64,000 nucleotides of DNA from Dictyobacter kobayashii (GTDB lineage Bacteria > Chloroflexota > Ktedonobacteria > Ktedonobacterales > Ktedonobacteraceae), in NCBI RefSeq assembly GCF_003967555.1, contig NZ_BIFS01000002.1, positions 1,240,001 to 1,304,000 on the forward strand, read 5' to 3'. This document shows positions 1 to 8,921 of this stretch, piece by piece; position 1 is the first letter of the stretch, and the number at the start of each line of letters is the position of its first letter. Below the pieces are notes generated by a model that searched no databases, was not told where the DNA came from, and saw only the letters and a list, made by a program, of their open reading frames with translations. Position numbers and translations under genes: made by a program.

Positions 1-544
1 ACAGAGACATTACCAGTCCTCCTTTGTGACATGCGCAACCAGTCCCGGGTCTGCAACACTGACAATGTGTCTTTCTTAAAAAGCTGTAAATGCCAATTCT
101 TTGCTAAGAATAAAAATATAACCTCTAGCCGTCTCAAAAGACTCTCTATGGTGAGATGGGCATCACATTTCCATCACAATATGCTCCGGCAAACTATAGT
201 TGCCATATATCAATAATGGATGCACGTAACAGTATTTTCTACTATTTAGCCCTGCAGAAAAGTAGAAATCTCATACAGAGATATGACGATGGCATTACAG
301 AATTAGTTACAGGGATAAGTTCATAGTCTGTCTTATGGAAGCGCGCTGAGCCCTGGCGTACGTGCGCTGGCGCGCCCGAGCTTTTTTTCTTGTGTGGTAC
401 AAAAAGTGCGCATAGCGCACTTTTTGCACCACACAAGAAATACACCTTGAGCGCTATTGGCGCTCAAAATCGGGTGTGAAGAGCGAGGAGATCATGAGGA
501 CAAGACCTATTCTAAAAACTTTATTGAGCGCCGCAGGCGCGCTA
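1..544. other. Left-edge intergenic region with a hairpin repeat
   Basis: No convincing gene is visible. The short open frames here have no recognisable protein character and poor start signals. The region contains the first copy of the R1 hairpin repeat (entered separately) and, at 450-466 and 525-541, small GC-rich mini-inverted repeats of the type GAGCGC..GCGC that accompany it. The next gene ends at 545 on the minus strand, so the region is downstream of that gene. Confidence 0.6.
386..440. repeat. R1a hairpin repeat, 26-bp arms
   Basis: Arms 386-411 and 415-440 are inverted copies (one mismatch) around a 3-base loop. The flanks carry a GGCGCGCCCGAGC stretch on the left and CTTGAGCGC on the right, which recur around the hairpin at 6929-6977. 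No T-run follows on the minus strand, so a simple intrinsic terminator is not supported, although it lies just downstream of the stop of the gene at 545-1684. Confidence 0.7.
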
Positions 545-1684
545 CTAGCGCTGTCTGGGTGAAATGAGGAATACACAATGTCCGGTATGGGTCTGGCTAC
601 TGCATTCAACTTCACGAATATTCCATTGTTGCTGCTGCTTTGTCAGTCGCAGAATAAGATCAAATGAAGACTGCCACATAGTGCATAAGGGACGCTCAGA
701 TCCCATCTGACTATAGACAAAAATATTGCTATAAAAAACAAAGATAAATGAGCCGTCCTCAAGCCGCTTCCATTCAGTGAGCTTTTCGCCGCGGCGGCTA
801 TCGATCTCGTTGGTCAGCACACCAAGCAGTGTACGCATGGTGCGATCGGCGCCAATAATCTTGGGGATCTGCTGCATCAAAAAAATCAAGAGGGCTTTAT
901 GCAACGTATCAGCTTCAACCTGATCAGCCCAATGGTGCACCTGCTGCAAAGGCTGTTCAGGGCGTGAAAACATCACGGCCCGGGTGAGGAGGGAGAAATA
1001 TTCGGGCGGGATAGTAAACTGATCAACCGCGGACGGCCACTGGTCCTCCTGACAGAACTGTGCCAGTCCGACATCGGTCAACACATCCCATTGATCGGGC
1101 GGGATAACGTGTTTGGCCGCCTTCAACTGATAATGCAAATGAGACGAGAAAGAGCGTTTGGAGCGGGCAACGCGAGGGCGAAAGCCTATCTTTGGCAGCG
1201 ACTCCAAAGCCATGGAGTGCTCCATCGTCTTCAACGGTATCTGTGCCGACGGCAATACCTGCCAGATTCTCCTCAGGATCAGGCGGTTAGGAGGTGAGAT
1301 ACAATGCATCGTACTTGAAATAGACTCTTCCGCCGTCAAGAGCAGGCCGTCATTGAGGTAAATAGAAGATAGAGGCATGACCGGAATATCCTGCTGTAAG
1401 TCTTGAAGCAGGCGTTGGGAAAAACGCGCAAAAAGAGGATTCGTGGTCTCCTCCTGTTGACCAATCAAGATCAGGCGAGGAACAAAACGCTCTTTTAAGA
1501 AACGATTAAAAGCCTGATAGCTGGTTGAAGTAACAATAGCTCGCAACCCGGCAAAAGTAAGAAGGCGAGCCAGGTGCTGTGCCCGAACCTCGTTTGTGTC
1601 AATAATCAGAAGAGTATGCTCGCGTGCCTTTTGCAAGACAACAGAAGAATCATTGGATAGAGGTTCACCAGGTACGAACGCCAT
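545..1684 (-). CDS. Pseudo-receiver-domain protein of unknown function
   Basis: A 379-aa protein. Residues about 22-110 look like a response-regulator receiver fold: a hydrophobic strand ending in an Asp (LLIIDTNE), followed by a helix (RAQHLARLLTFAG) and a second strand. The expected phospho-acceptor strand reads PRLILIGQQ and has no aspartate, so phosphorylation is unlikely. The remaining 270 residues match no family I recognise. They contain several helices and a late beta-rich stretch around residues 315-345. There is no transmembrane segment or DNA-binding helix-turn-helix that I can see. The neighbour on the same strand is a dehydrogenase more than 350 bp upstream, so it is probably transcribed alone. 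Confidence 0.65.
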   Translation of the reverse strand: MAFVPGEPLSNDSSVVLQKAREHTLLIIDTNEVRAQHLARLLTFAGLRAIVTSTSYQAFNRFLKERFVPRLILIGQQEETTNPLFARFSQRLLQDLQQDIPVMPLSSIYLNDGLLLTAEESISSTMHCISPPNRLILRRIWQVLPSAQIPLKTMEHSMALESLPKIGFRPRVARSKRSFSSHLHYQLKAAKHVIPPDQWDVLTDVGLAQFCQEDQWPSAVDQFTIPPEYFSLLTRAVMFSRPEQPLQQVHHWADQVEADTLHKALLIFLMQQIPKIIGADRTMRTLLGVLTNEIDSRRGEKLTEWKRLEDGSFIFVFYSNIFVYSQMGSERPLCTMWQSSFDLILRLTKQQQQWNIREVECSSQTHTGHCVFLISPRQR

Positions 1685-1948
1685 TGCGAAGTCAGCCTTT
1701 CTCTTGGGTCAAAACAGGTTACACATTTGCACGGTTTATTTAAAGGAATAAGGATAGATCGAGTGTATATGCTTCATGCACAAAAGTCAATATTTATATT
1801 AATAAACGAAAAGGGTTATGAAATTCACGCACAAAACAGGTTTAATTGTTTAGTTTTTTACTAAATATACTAGCCAGATTGGCTATCTTTTACATTCCCC
1901 CCTTCGGCGGGAATGGAGGAGGAAATGAGCGGGGACACCCGCTCCCTG

Positions 1949-1974
1949 GCAGGTGGGGCTCGCCGCCCCACCTG
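1949..1974 (-). terminator. GC-rich hairpin downstream of dehydrogenase
   Basis: Inverted arms 1949-1959 and 1964-1974 (11 bp, 4-base loop) lie 68 bases beyond the stop of the leftward gene at 2042. The whole 1685-2041 gap is otherwise free of genes. Part of it (about 1960-2000) resembles 3225-3275: both contain CTGCACCTCCC, GCTTT and ACCA words, suggesting diverged copies of a small intergenic repeat. There is no clear T-run, so it may be a repeat hairpin rather than a terminator. Confidence 0.35.
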
Positions 1975-2041
1975 CACCTCCCTGCTTTCTACCAACTTCA
2001 TTGGTTAAAGACCATTCGGCGGGAGGTGGGGCTCACTGCTT

Positions 2042-3043
2042 CTACTGCTTTGCGGGCACGAGCAGCACTTTGCCATGGCGACCTGGGGCCTCTGCTTGTT
2101 TGACGGCGGCACCAATCTTGTCAAGGGAGAAAGGATGTGCGCTTGTGGTTCCCAGGATGCCCTCACGCATGAGCGTGACAATATCACCAAACAGATTCCG
2201 TTGCGCGGCATCATCGCGCCCCCGGAACCAATAGCCAAGCCAGAAGACTTCCAGGATGCGGTTGCCAGCGAGAATGAAACGTGGATCGGCCCCGACACGG
2301 ATTGGTTCACCCGTCAAGGAACCATAGACCAGCATGTGTCCATCATCACTGAGCGCCTGAAATATCTGGGTTCCGGTATCTCCTGCCACCGGGTCAATGG
2401 CGTACCTGACGCCTTGAGGACCGACAAGCCTGCGTACCTGCTCGTCAATTGGTCCGTCATCAGCGGCAATGACGGCGTCAGCACCCAGTTGTTTGAGCTC
2501 TTCAATTGATGCGTGTCGGTGGACAACATTGATCGTGTGGAATCCATCCTTCTGACCCAGTTTGATAATCATGCGTCCCAGTTCTGAACCTGCGGCGGAC
2601 TGGAGTAGCCACTCGCCTCGTGGTACAGCGAGCACATAACGAACCATGGCAATGGCCGTTGCGGGGTTGATATAGAAGGAGGCCGCCTGTTCATTGGAAA
2701 GGTCATCAGGGACAGGGAAGAGTCTGTTGGCGGGAACAACCGCGTATTCTGCCCAGTTGCCACCTTCCCCATTGAGTACCGCCACTCGTTGTCCACGGAC
2801 AACTCCCTGTGTCTGTGGGCCAACTACATCCACAAGACCTACCCCTTCAAATCCGGCAGATGCCGGAAAGTGCGGTTGAACTCCTGCATATACGCCTCGC
2901 ACAAACAGCAGGTCAGACGGATTGACAGGGCTGCTAATCATACGAACGCGTACTTCATTGTTTCCTGGCTCAGGTACGGAAGTTTCTCGGAGCGTTAGAA
3001 CCTGTGCAGGTTCTCCATACTGATCAAATTGAATCGCTTTCAT
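2042..3043 (-). CDS. Zinc-free medium-chain dehydrogenase (enoyl-reductase/quinone-reductase-like)
   Basis: A 333-aa medium-chain dehydrogenase/reductase. The N-terminal catalytic domain has NPSDLLFVRGVY, GFEGVG and WAEYAVVP, the pattern of 2-enoyl thioester reductases and NADPH:quinone reductases, and lacks the catalytic zinc cysteines. The cofactor domain begins near residue 145 (YINPATAIAMV, then LLQSAAGSELGRMIIKL), which replaces the usual glycine-rich AxGxxG motif. The start is the ATG at 3043, preceded by GGAAAGAAG; an in-frame extension to 3169 lacks a ribosome site and codes non-conserved sequence. It is expected to reduce an activated double bond or quinone with NADPH; the substrate is unknown. 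Confidence 0.85.
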   Translation of the reverse strand: MKAIQFDQYGEPAQVLTLRETSVPEPGNNEVRVRMISSPVNPSDLLFVRGVYAGVQPHFPASAGFEGVGLVDVVGPQTQGVVRGQRVAVLNGEGGNWAEYAVVPANRLFPVPDDLSNEQAASFYINPATAIAMVRYVLAVPRGEWLLQSAAGSELGRMIIKLGQKDGFHTINVVHRHASIEELKQLGADAVIAADDGPIDEQVRRLVGPQGVRYAIDPVAGDTGTQIFQALSDDGHMLVYGSLTGEPIRVGADPRFILAGNRILEVFWLGYWFRGRDDAAQRNLFGDIVTLMREGILGTTSAHPFSLDKIGAAVKQAEAPGRHGKVLLVPAKQ

Positions 3044-3331
3044 CTTGCTCACTTCTTTCCATAATGTGCGATTACCTCCTGATTGTATCGTTGAGATGCA
3101 AGCACAGCAAAAAAAGTGCACAGAATGACTGACGAACTTTCGGTGTTTTCGGGAAAATATAGAAGGCATAGCTCACTCAAATTTGCTGTTGTTGAGCTAC
3201 GTTCCCGCGTATAGGCTCGCTGCCCCGGCTACTTGATCGCGGGGCGCCTGCACCTCCCCGCTTTACCAGCTTTCTTCCCGACTGAGACTGGGGGCGGGGG
3301 GTGGGCTTGAGTTTTGGTGGAATAGCCAGCG

Positions 3332-4114
3332 TTATTTCATAGGGATTTGAAAGAAGGGGACGCCACTGGTTGAGCTGGGCAATTTGCCGTCCCATTTCTG
3401 TATGGCCAGAAATTGTAGATAGGCAGGGGTCAGATCGCCCGCATCTTTTAAGACCTTTTGAGCATCCGCCTGGCCTTTTGCCTGGATCAAGGCGGTCTGG
3501 GCTTCGATGAGCGCCTTCTCCTTGTTCTGCTCAGCTATAGTTTTTTGCTCGATAGCTACATTAAACTCCTGGGAAAAAGCAAAATTTACAATGTTGAAAT
3601 CATCCACCACGATATCATATTTTCCAAGGCGATCCTTCAGTTCTGTAAAAGCAATCTGCTTGACCTGTTCTCGCTTGCCAATCAAGTCGGCAGCAGTAAA
3701 TTGAGAGGTTGTCGATTTAAAGGCCTCCTGCAGGGCTGGATCAATAATTCTATTAGTATAGTCTTCACCAATATTCTGATAGACCTCCTGGGCTTTTTCG
3801 CCTCTCAAATGAAAGTTCAGGGCAATCGTTGAAGTAACTTGTTGCAGGTCTTTAGAAGCGGCCAGGGCCTCCACCTGTTCTTTTTGGGTCCTTGTTTCCA
3901 TAGAATAGACACCTTCAACCAGAGGAAGCTTCAGAACAAAGCCAGGGTCCACAACGCGATTGATGGCACCAAATCTGGTCACAACGCCAACGTGCCCGGC
4001 ATCGACAATCGTCCATGCACCAATCCCAGGAATAAGGATAATCAATACAAGGATGGCAGCCAAAATGAGTAATACACGCAAACCTCTGTTTCTACCAGCA
4101 AAAATTCTATTCAT
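3332..4114 (-). CDS. SPFH/prohibitin-family membrane protein
   Basis: A 260-aa protein with one N-terminal membrane helix (about residues 12-34) followed by a band-7/SPFH domain: GHVGVVTRFGA, DPGFVLKLPLVEGV, TRTQKEQVEA, then LKDRLGKYDIVVDDFNIVNF. The C-terminal part (residues 180-225) is a charged alanine-rich coiled coil typical of prohibitins and HflK/HflC. Such proteins form membrane-anchored oligomeric rings that scaffold membrane proteases or organise lipid domains. It stands alone, with no partner SPFH gene or FtsH nearby. The start has GGGAG ten bases upstream. Confidence 0.9.
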   Translation of the reverse strand: MNRIFAGRNRGLRVLLILAAILVLIILIPGIGAWTIVDAGHVGVVTRFGAINRVVDPGFVLKLPLVEGVYSMETRTQKEQVEALAASKDLQQVTSTIALNFHLRGEKAQEVYQNIGEDYTNRIIDPALQEAFKSTTSQFTAADLIGKREQVKQIAFTELKDRLGKYDIVVDDFNIVNFAFSQEFNVAIEQKTIAEQNKEKALIEAQTALIQAKGQADAQKVLKDAGDLTPAYLQFLAIQKWDGKLPSSTSGVPFFQIPMK

Positions 4115-4478
4115 AGCGGCGATCTCCCTTTAAGTCCATGCACAAAGCTATTTTTTATCCGCAACTCTGATATAAACTGCAATGACTAAAAATTACCATA
4201 GTGGGACAATAATACATTATAAATGCATCAAAATTATCAAAGGCATAAAGACCTATGTATGCATTGGTAACTTTCATACATTATTTTTGCTTTACTAAAT
4301 AATAATGACGTCAATTACCCAATAAATAGGACGTTATATTTAAGCAAATTTACAACGGCCTGGCGCATGCACCAGATTATGTAATAAACCCATGCGAGGT
4401 CACCGCTACTTGAGCAGGTGACCTCGCATGGGTGAACGATTTCGTCAGTTTAATGTGTCCGATATAGATTATGCTCTG
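4115..4478. other. Intergenic region, AT-rich
   Basis: No gene seen. It must hold the promoter of the leftward SPFH gene (start 4114) and carries the terminator hairpin at 4389-4432 for the gene ending at 4479. The stretch 4190-4340 is strongly AT-rich. Confidence 0.5.
4389..4432 (-). terminator. Terminator hairpin for PQQ-propeller gene
   Basis: Perfect 16-bp inverted arms at 4389-4404 and 4417-4432 with a 12-base loop, 47 bases beyond the stop at 4479. On the minus strand the hairpin is followed by TTTATTACAT, a weak U-rich tail. Confidence 0.65.
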
Positions 4479-6032
4479 CTATCCAGCCTGGGTGATCATC
4501 TCTAATACATCCTCATTGATCGTGATCTGCCATAGACGTTTGCCATCAATTGTATATGCAGAGATAATAACTGTGTTGGGTTCAGGGAGAGCATCGAGCC
4601 TGGCAGCATAGGCAATATTGTTGGACAACGCTGCATAGTACGCAAGACCCTGATCGACCGGCTTCTGCCACAGACGCTTACCAGTAAGCGCATTTAAAGC
4701 ATTCAGGGTATACACCTCGCCTTTTTGTCCACTTACGGTGGTAGGGAAGTAAACAACCCCATCGATAACCTCGGGTGCCCCTATTGGCAAGGAAGCCATG
4801 GACGGTGCTGATACGGACCAGTTCACGTCCCCATTGTTAATATTGAACGCTGTGATAGAACTAGCAGGCGGCTGACCATAGGTTATAACGTTGGCATACA
4901 TCTGCTGGCCGCTGATGGTGATGGAACGACTTATCATCCCATTAAAATTTTTACCTTGCCATAATGAAGTACCGTTTTGAGCATCATATGCCTTCAGGTA
5001 TGAAGAGTTATTGCCATTAAAAGCTGCGTAGACAATTTTATTTTCGATATACAGCAAGACCGAGTAGCGTTGACCAGGTTCGGTTCCTTGATCTTTCCAG
5101 ACTACTTTGCCGTCTTGCGCATTCACTACGTACAACCCCTGAGTGGTTCCCAGGTACAAGTTGCCGCTATCCCAGGATATCTGGTTAATTAATAATGAGA
5201 GTCCATAGCTTGTCTTCGTCGCGCCTGTCGTAGCATCAAGGGCCACAATCTCTGATTTTAATTTATTATCCGTGCTAATAACGTAGGCGTTGCCATTAGC
5301 AACTGTCATGTTGTTCCAGGTCATGGCTCCGACTCCCGTTGGTGGTAGTTGTTTTTGCCAGAGAGTAGCGCCGTTTTGTGCATTCAGGGCAACCATACCT
5401 CCTGCATACATACCATTTTTCAGCTTTCCATTAGCTATCACAAATAGCGTGTTACCGGCGGAGTCAACGTGGGTAATCGCTGTCTGGGGCATTTCTTTGG
5501 TCTGGGGCAGGTTGTAACGCCAGATAGTTTTTCCCGTCATGGGATCAACTTTTATCACCCCGTTGAAATACCTGATATAGAGGCCGGCGGAGGTCTTCAC
5601 CTGCGATGGATTCGATGTGGTGGCAACATTGCTATGTTGCCCACGCATAATATTCAGGGCCGTGATGAGACTACCAACCAGGAGGGCCGCTACGAGTACA
5701 GCCGCGATCAGACCAAAGCGGCGTATCAAAACCTGCCTGGGACTGGTCCCAGAGCGTTGGGTGTGCTGTCCTTGCATGGGTTGAGACCTTTCATGATGGG
5801 ATAATGTATTATTGTAATGGCTATTGCTCAGCCACGATTCTTCCTCAAAGTTCGTATCGCTTCCCAGATCCAGACGTTTCCGGACACGCTTGAGTGATTG
5901 GAGATCGCTCTGATAGAGATCCTGCAGGTCGTGTACGGTACGCGCCTCTTTTTCAGCGGTAGAACTGGCCTGTAGTAACGCATCGATCTGCTCATCGACA
6001 ATTTCCGGGCGAAAGTGTTCTTTATCATCCAT
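4479..6032 (-). CDS. Membrane-anchored PQQ-type beta-propeller protein, probable ECF partner
   Basis: A 517-aa protein beginning at the ATG at 6032, which overlaps the stop of the upstream sigma-factor gene by 8 bases, so the two are translationally coupled. The cytoplasmic N-terminus (about 100 residues, acidic and helical) precedes one membrane helix at about residues 106-128. The outer part is a repeat domain with PQQ/Trp-docking motifs such as GKTIWRYNLP, GATLWQKQLP, GKVVWKDQ, GTSLWQGKNF and GKRLWQKPVD, enough blades for a full propeller. The arrangement is that of a membrane anti-sigma factor or sensor controlling the ECF sigma factor. The N-terminus does not show an obvious zinc anti-sigma HxxxCxxC motif, so the mechanism is inferred from context. 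Confidence 0.8.
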   Translation of the reverse strand: MDDKEHFRPEIVDEQIDALLQASSTAEKEARTVHDLQDLYQSDLQSLKRVRKRLDLGSDTNFEEESWLSNSHYNNTLSHHERSQPMQGQHTQRSGTSPRQVLIRRFGLIAAVLVAALLVGSLITALNIMRGQHSNVATTSNPSQVKTSAGLYIRYFNGVIKVDPMTGKTIWRYNLPQTKEMPQTAITHVDSAGNTLFVIANGKLKNGMYAGGMVALNAQNGATLWQKQLPPTGVGAMTWNNMTVANGNAYVISTDNKLKSEIVALDATTGATKTSYGLSLLINQISWDSGNLYLGTTQGLYVVNAQDGKVVWKDQGTEPGQRYSVLLYIENKIVYAAFNGNNSSYLKAYDAQNGTSLWQGKNFNGMISRSITISGQQMYANVITYGQPPASSITAFNINNGDVNWSVSAPSMASLPIGAPEVIDGVVYFPTTVSGQKGEVYTLNALNALTGKRLWQKPVDQGLAYYAALSNNIAYAARLDALPEPNTVIISAYTIDGKRLWQITINEDVLEMITQAG

Positions 6033-6606
6033 TGTGCGATTCCTCACCATCCTTGTTGTAGATGCCCCGCAAACTGTTGAGCGCACGTGAGAGCATAACG
6101 CGCACGGCTACCTCACTCTTATTGACCAGGGTCGCAATTTCAGGGCTACGCAGACCGTGGGCGAAGCGCAGGCGTACTATCTCCTGCTGAGCCTGCGAAA
6201 GCGTGTCGAGATGCACGCGGACCTGGGCATGTGCCTCGTCGCGCAGAACCGCAGCCTCTGGCATATCCTCCTCGGCGTCCAGTAGATCTTCTTCGACATC
6301 CTCCAGCTTCGTATGGACACGATGTTTAGCACGTCGGTGATAATCCATCACCTTGTTATGCGCCACGCTCCAGAGCCAACTACGCTGCTTATATTCGTTT
6401 AGCTCACCCAGCAACTGGCTCTCAAGCGCCACCGTAAAGACTTCCAATAAGATATCTTCCGCATCTTCCCGAGAAAGGATATGACGGCGTATATACATCA
6501 GCATGGCCGGTGCATAATATGTATATAATTTAGCGACCAGAGCCCTATGCTCCTGAGGCGGCGGCTGTTTAAATGATGGCATCTGCATCCTCTGCATCCT
6601 CTGCAT
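6025..6606 (-). CDS. ECF-family RNA polymerase sigma factor
   Basis: A 193-aa sigma-70 family factor of the ECF type. Region 2 is around residues 25-95 (YTYYAPAMLMYIRRHI, SREDAEDILLEVF, SWLWSVAHNKVMDYHRR), and the acidic linker DVEEDLLDAEED precedes region 4, which contains LSQAQQEIVRLRF and the helix-turn-helix SPEIATLVNKSEVAVRVMLSRAL. It directs polymerase to a small regulon, probably including its own operon. The N-terminus starts with a repeated MQRMQRMQM caused by a short tandem DNA repeat, so the exact initiator among four methionines is uncertain. The downstream propeller gene overlaps its stop. Confidence 0.9.
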   Translation of the reverse strand: MQRMQRMQMPSFKQPPPQEHRALVAKLYTYYAPAMLMYIRRHILSREDAEDILLEVFTVALESQLLGELNEYKQRSWLWSVAHNKVMDYHRRAKHRVHTKLEDVEEDLLDAEEDMPEAAVLRDEAHAQVRVHLDTLSQAQQEIVRLRFAHGLRSPEIATLVNKSEVAVRVMLSRALNSLRGIYNKDGEESHNG

Positions 6607-7027
6607 TTTGCTAATATTGAGATCTCATCCTCTTCGTCGCATGATCTGGAAAATTGTTACATGTCAGGACTCGTATACCTGTCTGTACCCCCAATTGTCG
6701 AATTGCTTACATCTTGTTGCTGATTGATGCACAATGGAGAAAGAACACAATTTCTAATGTGAAATAAGTGGAAGGGATGGATGATACGGCATAGAAGAAG
6801 ATTTGATTGAGCGGTTGCGCGTGATCTGCCTGGCTTTGCCGGAGGCGGCTGAGGGGAGCGATCCTCATGGCAGTGGGAAGTACATCATTCCCTTGTAAAC
6901 GGGCGCAGGTGCGCCCGCATCTGTTTTTCTTCTGTAGTGTAAGCAATGCAAAAATAGCATTGCTTACACTACAGAAGATTACTACTTGAGCGCCGAGGGC
7001 GCGAAGATCATGGAGATCACAAGGAAG
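6607..7027. other. Intergenic region with R1 repeat
   Basis: No gene is supported. It contains the promoter region of the sigma-factor gene (start 6606) and the R1b hairpin at 6929-6977, with flanking GC-rich mini-inverted repeats around 6898-6916 and 6988-7003. Confidence 0.5.
6929..6977. repeat. R1b hairpin repeat, 21-bp perfect arms
   Basis: Arms 6929-6949 and 6957-6977 are perfect inverted copies with a 7-base AT loop. The flanks match R1a (GGTGCGCCCG, then CTTTTTC-like sequence on the left; ACTTGAGCGCC..GGCGC on the right), but the stem sequence itself differs from R1a. It lies 50 bases beyond the stop of the leftward gene at 7028. Confidence 0.7.
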
Positions 7028-7879
7028 CTACCGTTGTTCACCCTTAATATCCTTATGGGTAACTGTCAGGTAGCCAACAAAGATAACAATCAAAACAGTC
7101 AGAACCAGGCTAACCTGTCCGGTACCCAACCCAAGGCCACCCAGATCGCGAGACCTGCCTACCCAGTCCGCGAACGACGCACCCAGAGGCCGGGTTAAAA
7201 TATAAGCAAGCCAGAAGGCAACAATCTCGTTCAAGCCAAACAGCCAGTAGGCGAGAGCTGGTATAGCAATTAATACCGCGAACAGCACACCGGAAGCGAG
7301 GTAACCCAGATTAAAGGTCGACGCGGTCATATCACCTGCGGCGGTACCGAGCGCAAAAGTAGCCATCACGGTGGCCCAGTAAAAAAGCTCACGGCGACGT
7401 GTATAGATACTATGGATAGACAAAGTCTTCTCGGTCAGATACCAGAGCAGGAAGATAACGACCAGAGCGACCAGGAATAACGTGGTTGAGACAAGATATG
7501 GGACACCAAACCCAACGTGTAACACGTCGGCAGCCATGGTGCCGAAAATAGCGACCATAACGACGGCTAACCAGTAGATCCAGGGCACATATCGGCGCAC
7601 CGCGAACTGCAGGATGAGCGCGACTAACAGGCCAATGCCACCCAGAGCAACGGCGATAATCGGATCGAGCTGATGGGCCAGATAGTCTGAGGTCACTTCA
7701 CCCATCGCAGTGGTCAACAACTTGATAATCCAGAAAAAGACCGTAATTTCCGGAACCTTTCTCATGACATTCAAGACGGGATGCGTGGGTTGAGCAACAT
7801 TGCTGCCAGTGGCTGAAGAGATAGGCTTGTCTAATTGGGGATTTGTATTTGGCTGGTGTGGTGGTATGGTTTTACTCAA
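7028..7879 (-). CDS. COG4705-type integral membrane protein
   Basis: A 283-aa protein with about eight predicted membrane helices. The pattern KVPEITVFFWIIKLLTTAMGE followed by later repeats of TMAADVLHVGFG and TAAGDMTASTFNLGY is characteristic of the COG4705 family of uncharacterised membrane proteins with an internal duplication. Function is unknown. Translation probably starts at a TTG (7879): AGGAG lies 9 bases upstream, and the nearer ATG is out of frame. The first 40 residues are a soluble, low-complexity tail. Confidence 0.8.
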   Translation of the reverse strand: MSKTIPPHQPNTNPQLDKPISSATGSNVAQPTHPVLNVMRKVPEITVFFWIIKLLTTAMGEVTSDYLAHQLDPIIAVALGGIGLLVALILQFAVRRYVPWIYWLAVVMVAIFGTMAADVLHVGFGVPYLVSTTLFLVALVVIFLLWYLTEKTLSIHSIYTRRRELFYWATVMATFALGTAAGDMTASTFNLGYLASGVLFAVLIAIPALAYWLFGLNEIVAFWLAYILTRPLGASFADWVGRSRDLGGLGLGTGQVSLVLTVLIVIFVGYLTVTHKDIKGEQR

Positions 7880-7965
7880 ATGCTCATTCTCCTAATTACA
7901 ACAATAACACTATATATTTTTTATTTTATTTTAAATGAGTATCTTTAGCCCATATATCGGCACTT

Positions 7966-8007
7966 TTTCTTGTGTGGTGCAAAAAAGCTCGGGCGCGCCC
8001 AGGGTGA
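7966..8007. repeat. R1c partial hairpin repeat
   Basis: The complement of this stretch contains the GGGCGCGCCCGAGCTTTTTT flank of R1a joined to a half-stem ending AAAAAGTGC, in the opposite order to a full copy. It therefore looks like a truncated or rearranged R1 unit. It sits between two leftward genes (start 7879, stop 8131). A small inverted repeat, 8051-8059 with 8070-8078, lies just beside it and may end transcription of the gene at 8131. Confidence 0.5.
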
Positions 8008-8130
8008 AACAATGATCCTCTGCAGGTCAACAGCGTACCACCTGAGTCAGTAGCTCCTACATTCTAACATAGGAGCTATTAAAACTTAAAATGAAATAGG
8101 ACTAAAAACTGGCATGGTACTTCTATTAAA

Positions 8131-8789
8131 TCAATGTATAGATGAATGGAGGTATCTTTTGAACCATTGTGTTGCTAATTGTGCAACTTCCTCCAGGGCA
8201 CCAGGTTCTTCAAACAGATGGGTTGCTCCTGGAATAATGACGAGCTCTTTTTCCGCAGGGATAACGGCAAAAGCCGCCCGGTTCAGTTGCAAGACGGTTT
8301 CATCATTACCCCCTACGATCAACAAGGTAGGAGACTGAACATGCAGCAGTGCTTCTTGTGCTAAATCAGGACGTCCCCCCGGGAAACAACTGCTCTAATG
8401 AGAGTTGCGCGGGCCGCAGCGGCTTTGAGCGCGGCTGCGGCACCGGTGCTCGCTCCAAAGTAACCGAACATCAACTGCCTGGTATCTGGCTGCTCTTGCA
8501 ACCAATACGTAACCTGAAGCAGACGGGCCGCCAATAAATCGATATCAAAGCGCGTTTCGTAGCGAGTATCTTCCAGCCCTGTGAGTAAGTCCAAGAGGAG
8601 TGTGCCAATGCCTGCTTGATTCAATTGTCGAGCAACAAAATTGTTTCTGGGGCTAAAGCGACTACTCCCACTACCATGAGCGAATGCCACCAGGCCCTCA
8701 GTACGGTCGGGTAGAACAAGCGATCCTTCAAGCAGAACGGTATCGGCTGGTATCTGTATAATCTTCTCAAGTTGAGGTTTACCCATCAT
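8131..8789 (-). pseudogene. Alpha/beta hydrolase (dienelactone-hydrolase-like), -1 frameshift
   Basis: Two adjacent frames together make one hydrolase of about 219 residues. The first, 8361-8789, carries the N-terminal strands, LVAFAHGSGSSR and the nucleophile elbow GASTG (in FGYFGASTGAAA). The second, ending at 8131, carries the acid/histidine half (LLIVGGNDETV, GATHLFEEPG). The join lies in a C6 run at 8375-8380. One more C would read RAVVSRGGRPDLAQEAL without interruption. So either this copy is inactivated or one base is missing from the sequence. The family hydrolyses small esters or lactones and is often found, as here, next to a phosphoribosyltransferase of the COG1926 type. Confidence 0.85.
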
Positions 8790-8921
8790 TTCATCACCAT
8801 CTTTCCTGAATGAATACTGTGCTCATGCTAAATTAAATGAGGAAGCACTAACGAAAAGTGGAGATAGATCAAAAAACCATACAGAGTTAAGAGGAGTAAT
8901 TGACTCCTGACAAGGAATGGT

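Noticed and set aside
31..216. 61-codon open frame at the left edge
   Set aside because: No protein character, no ribosome site, and it lies in AT-rich intergenic sequence.
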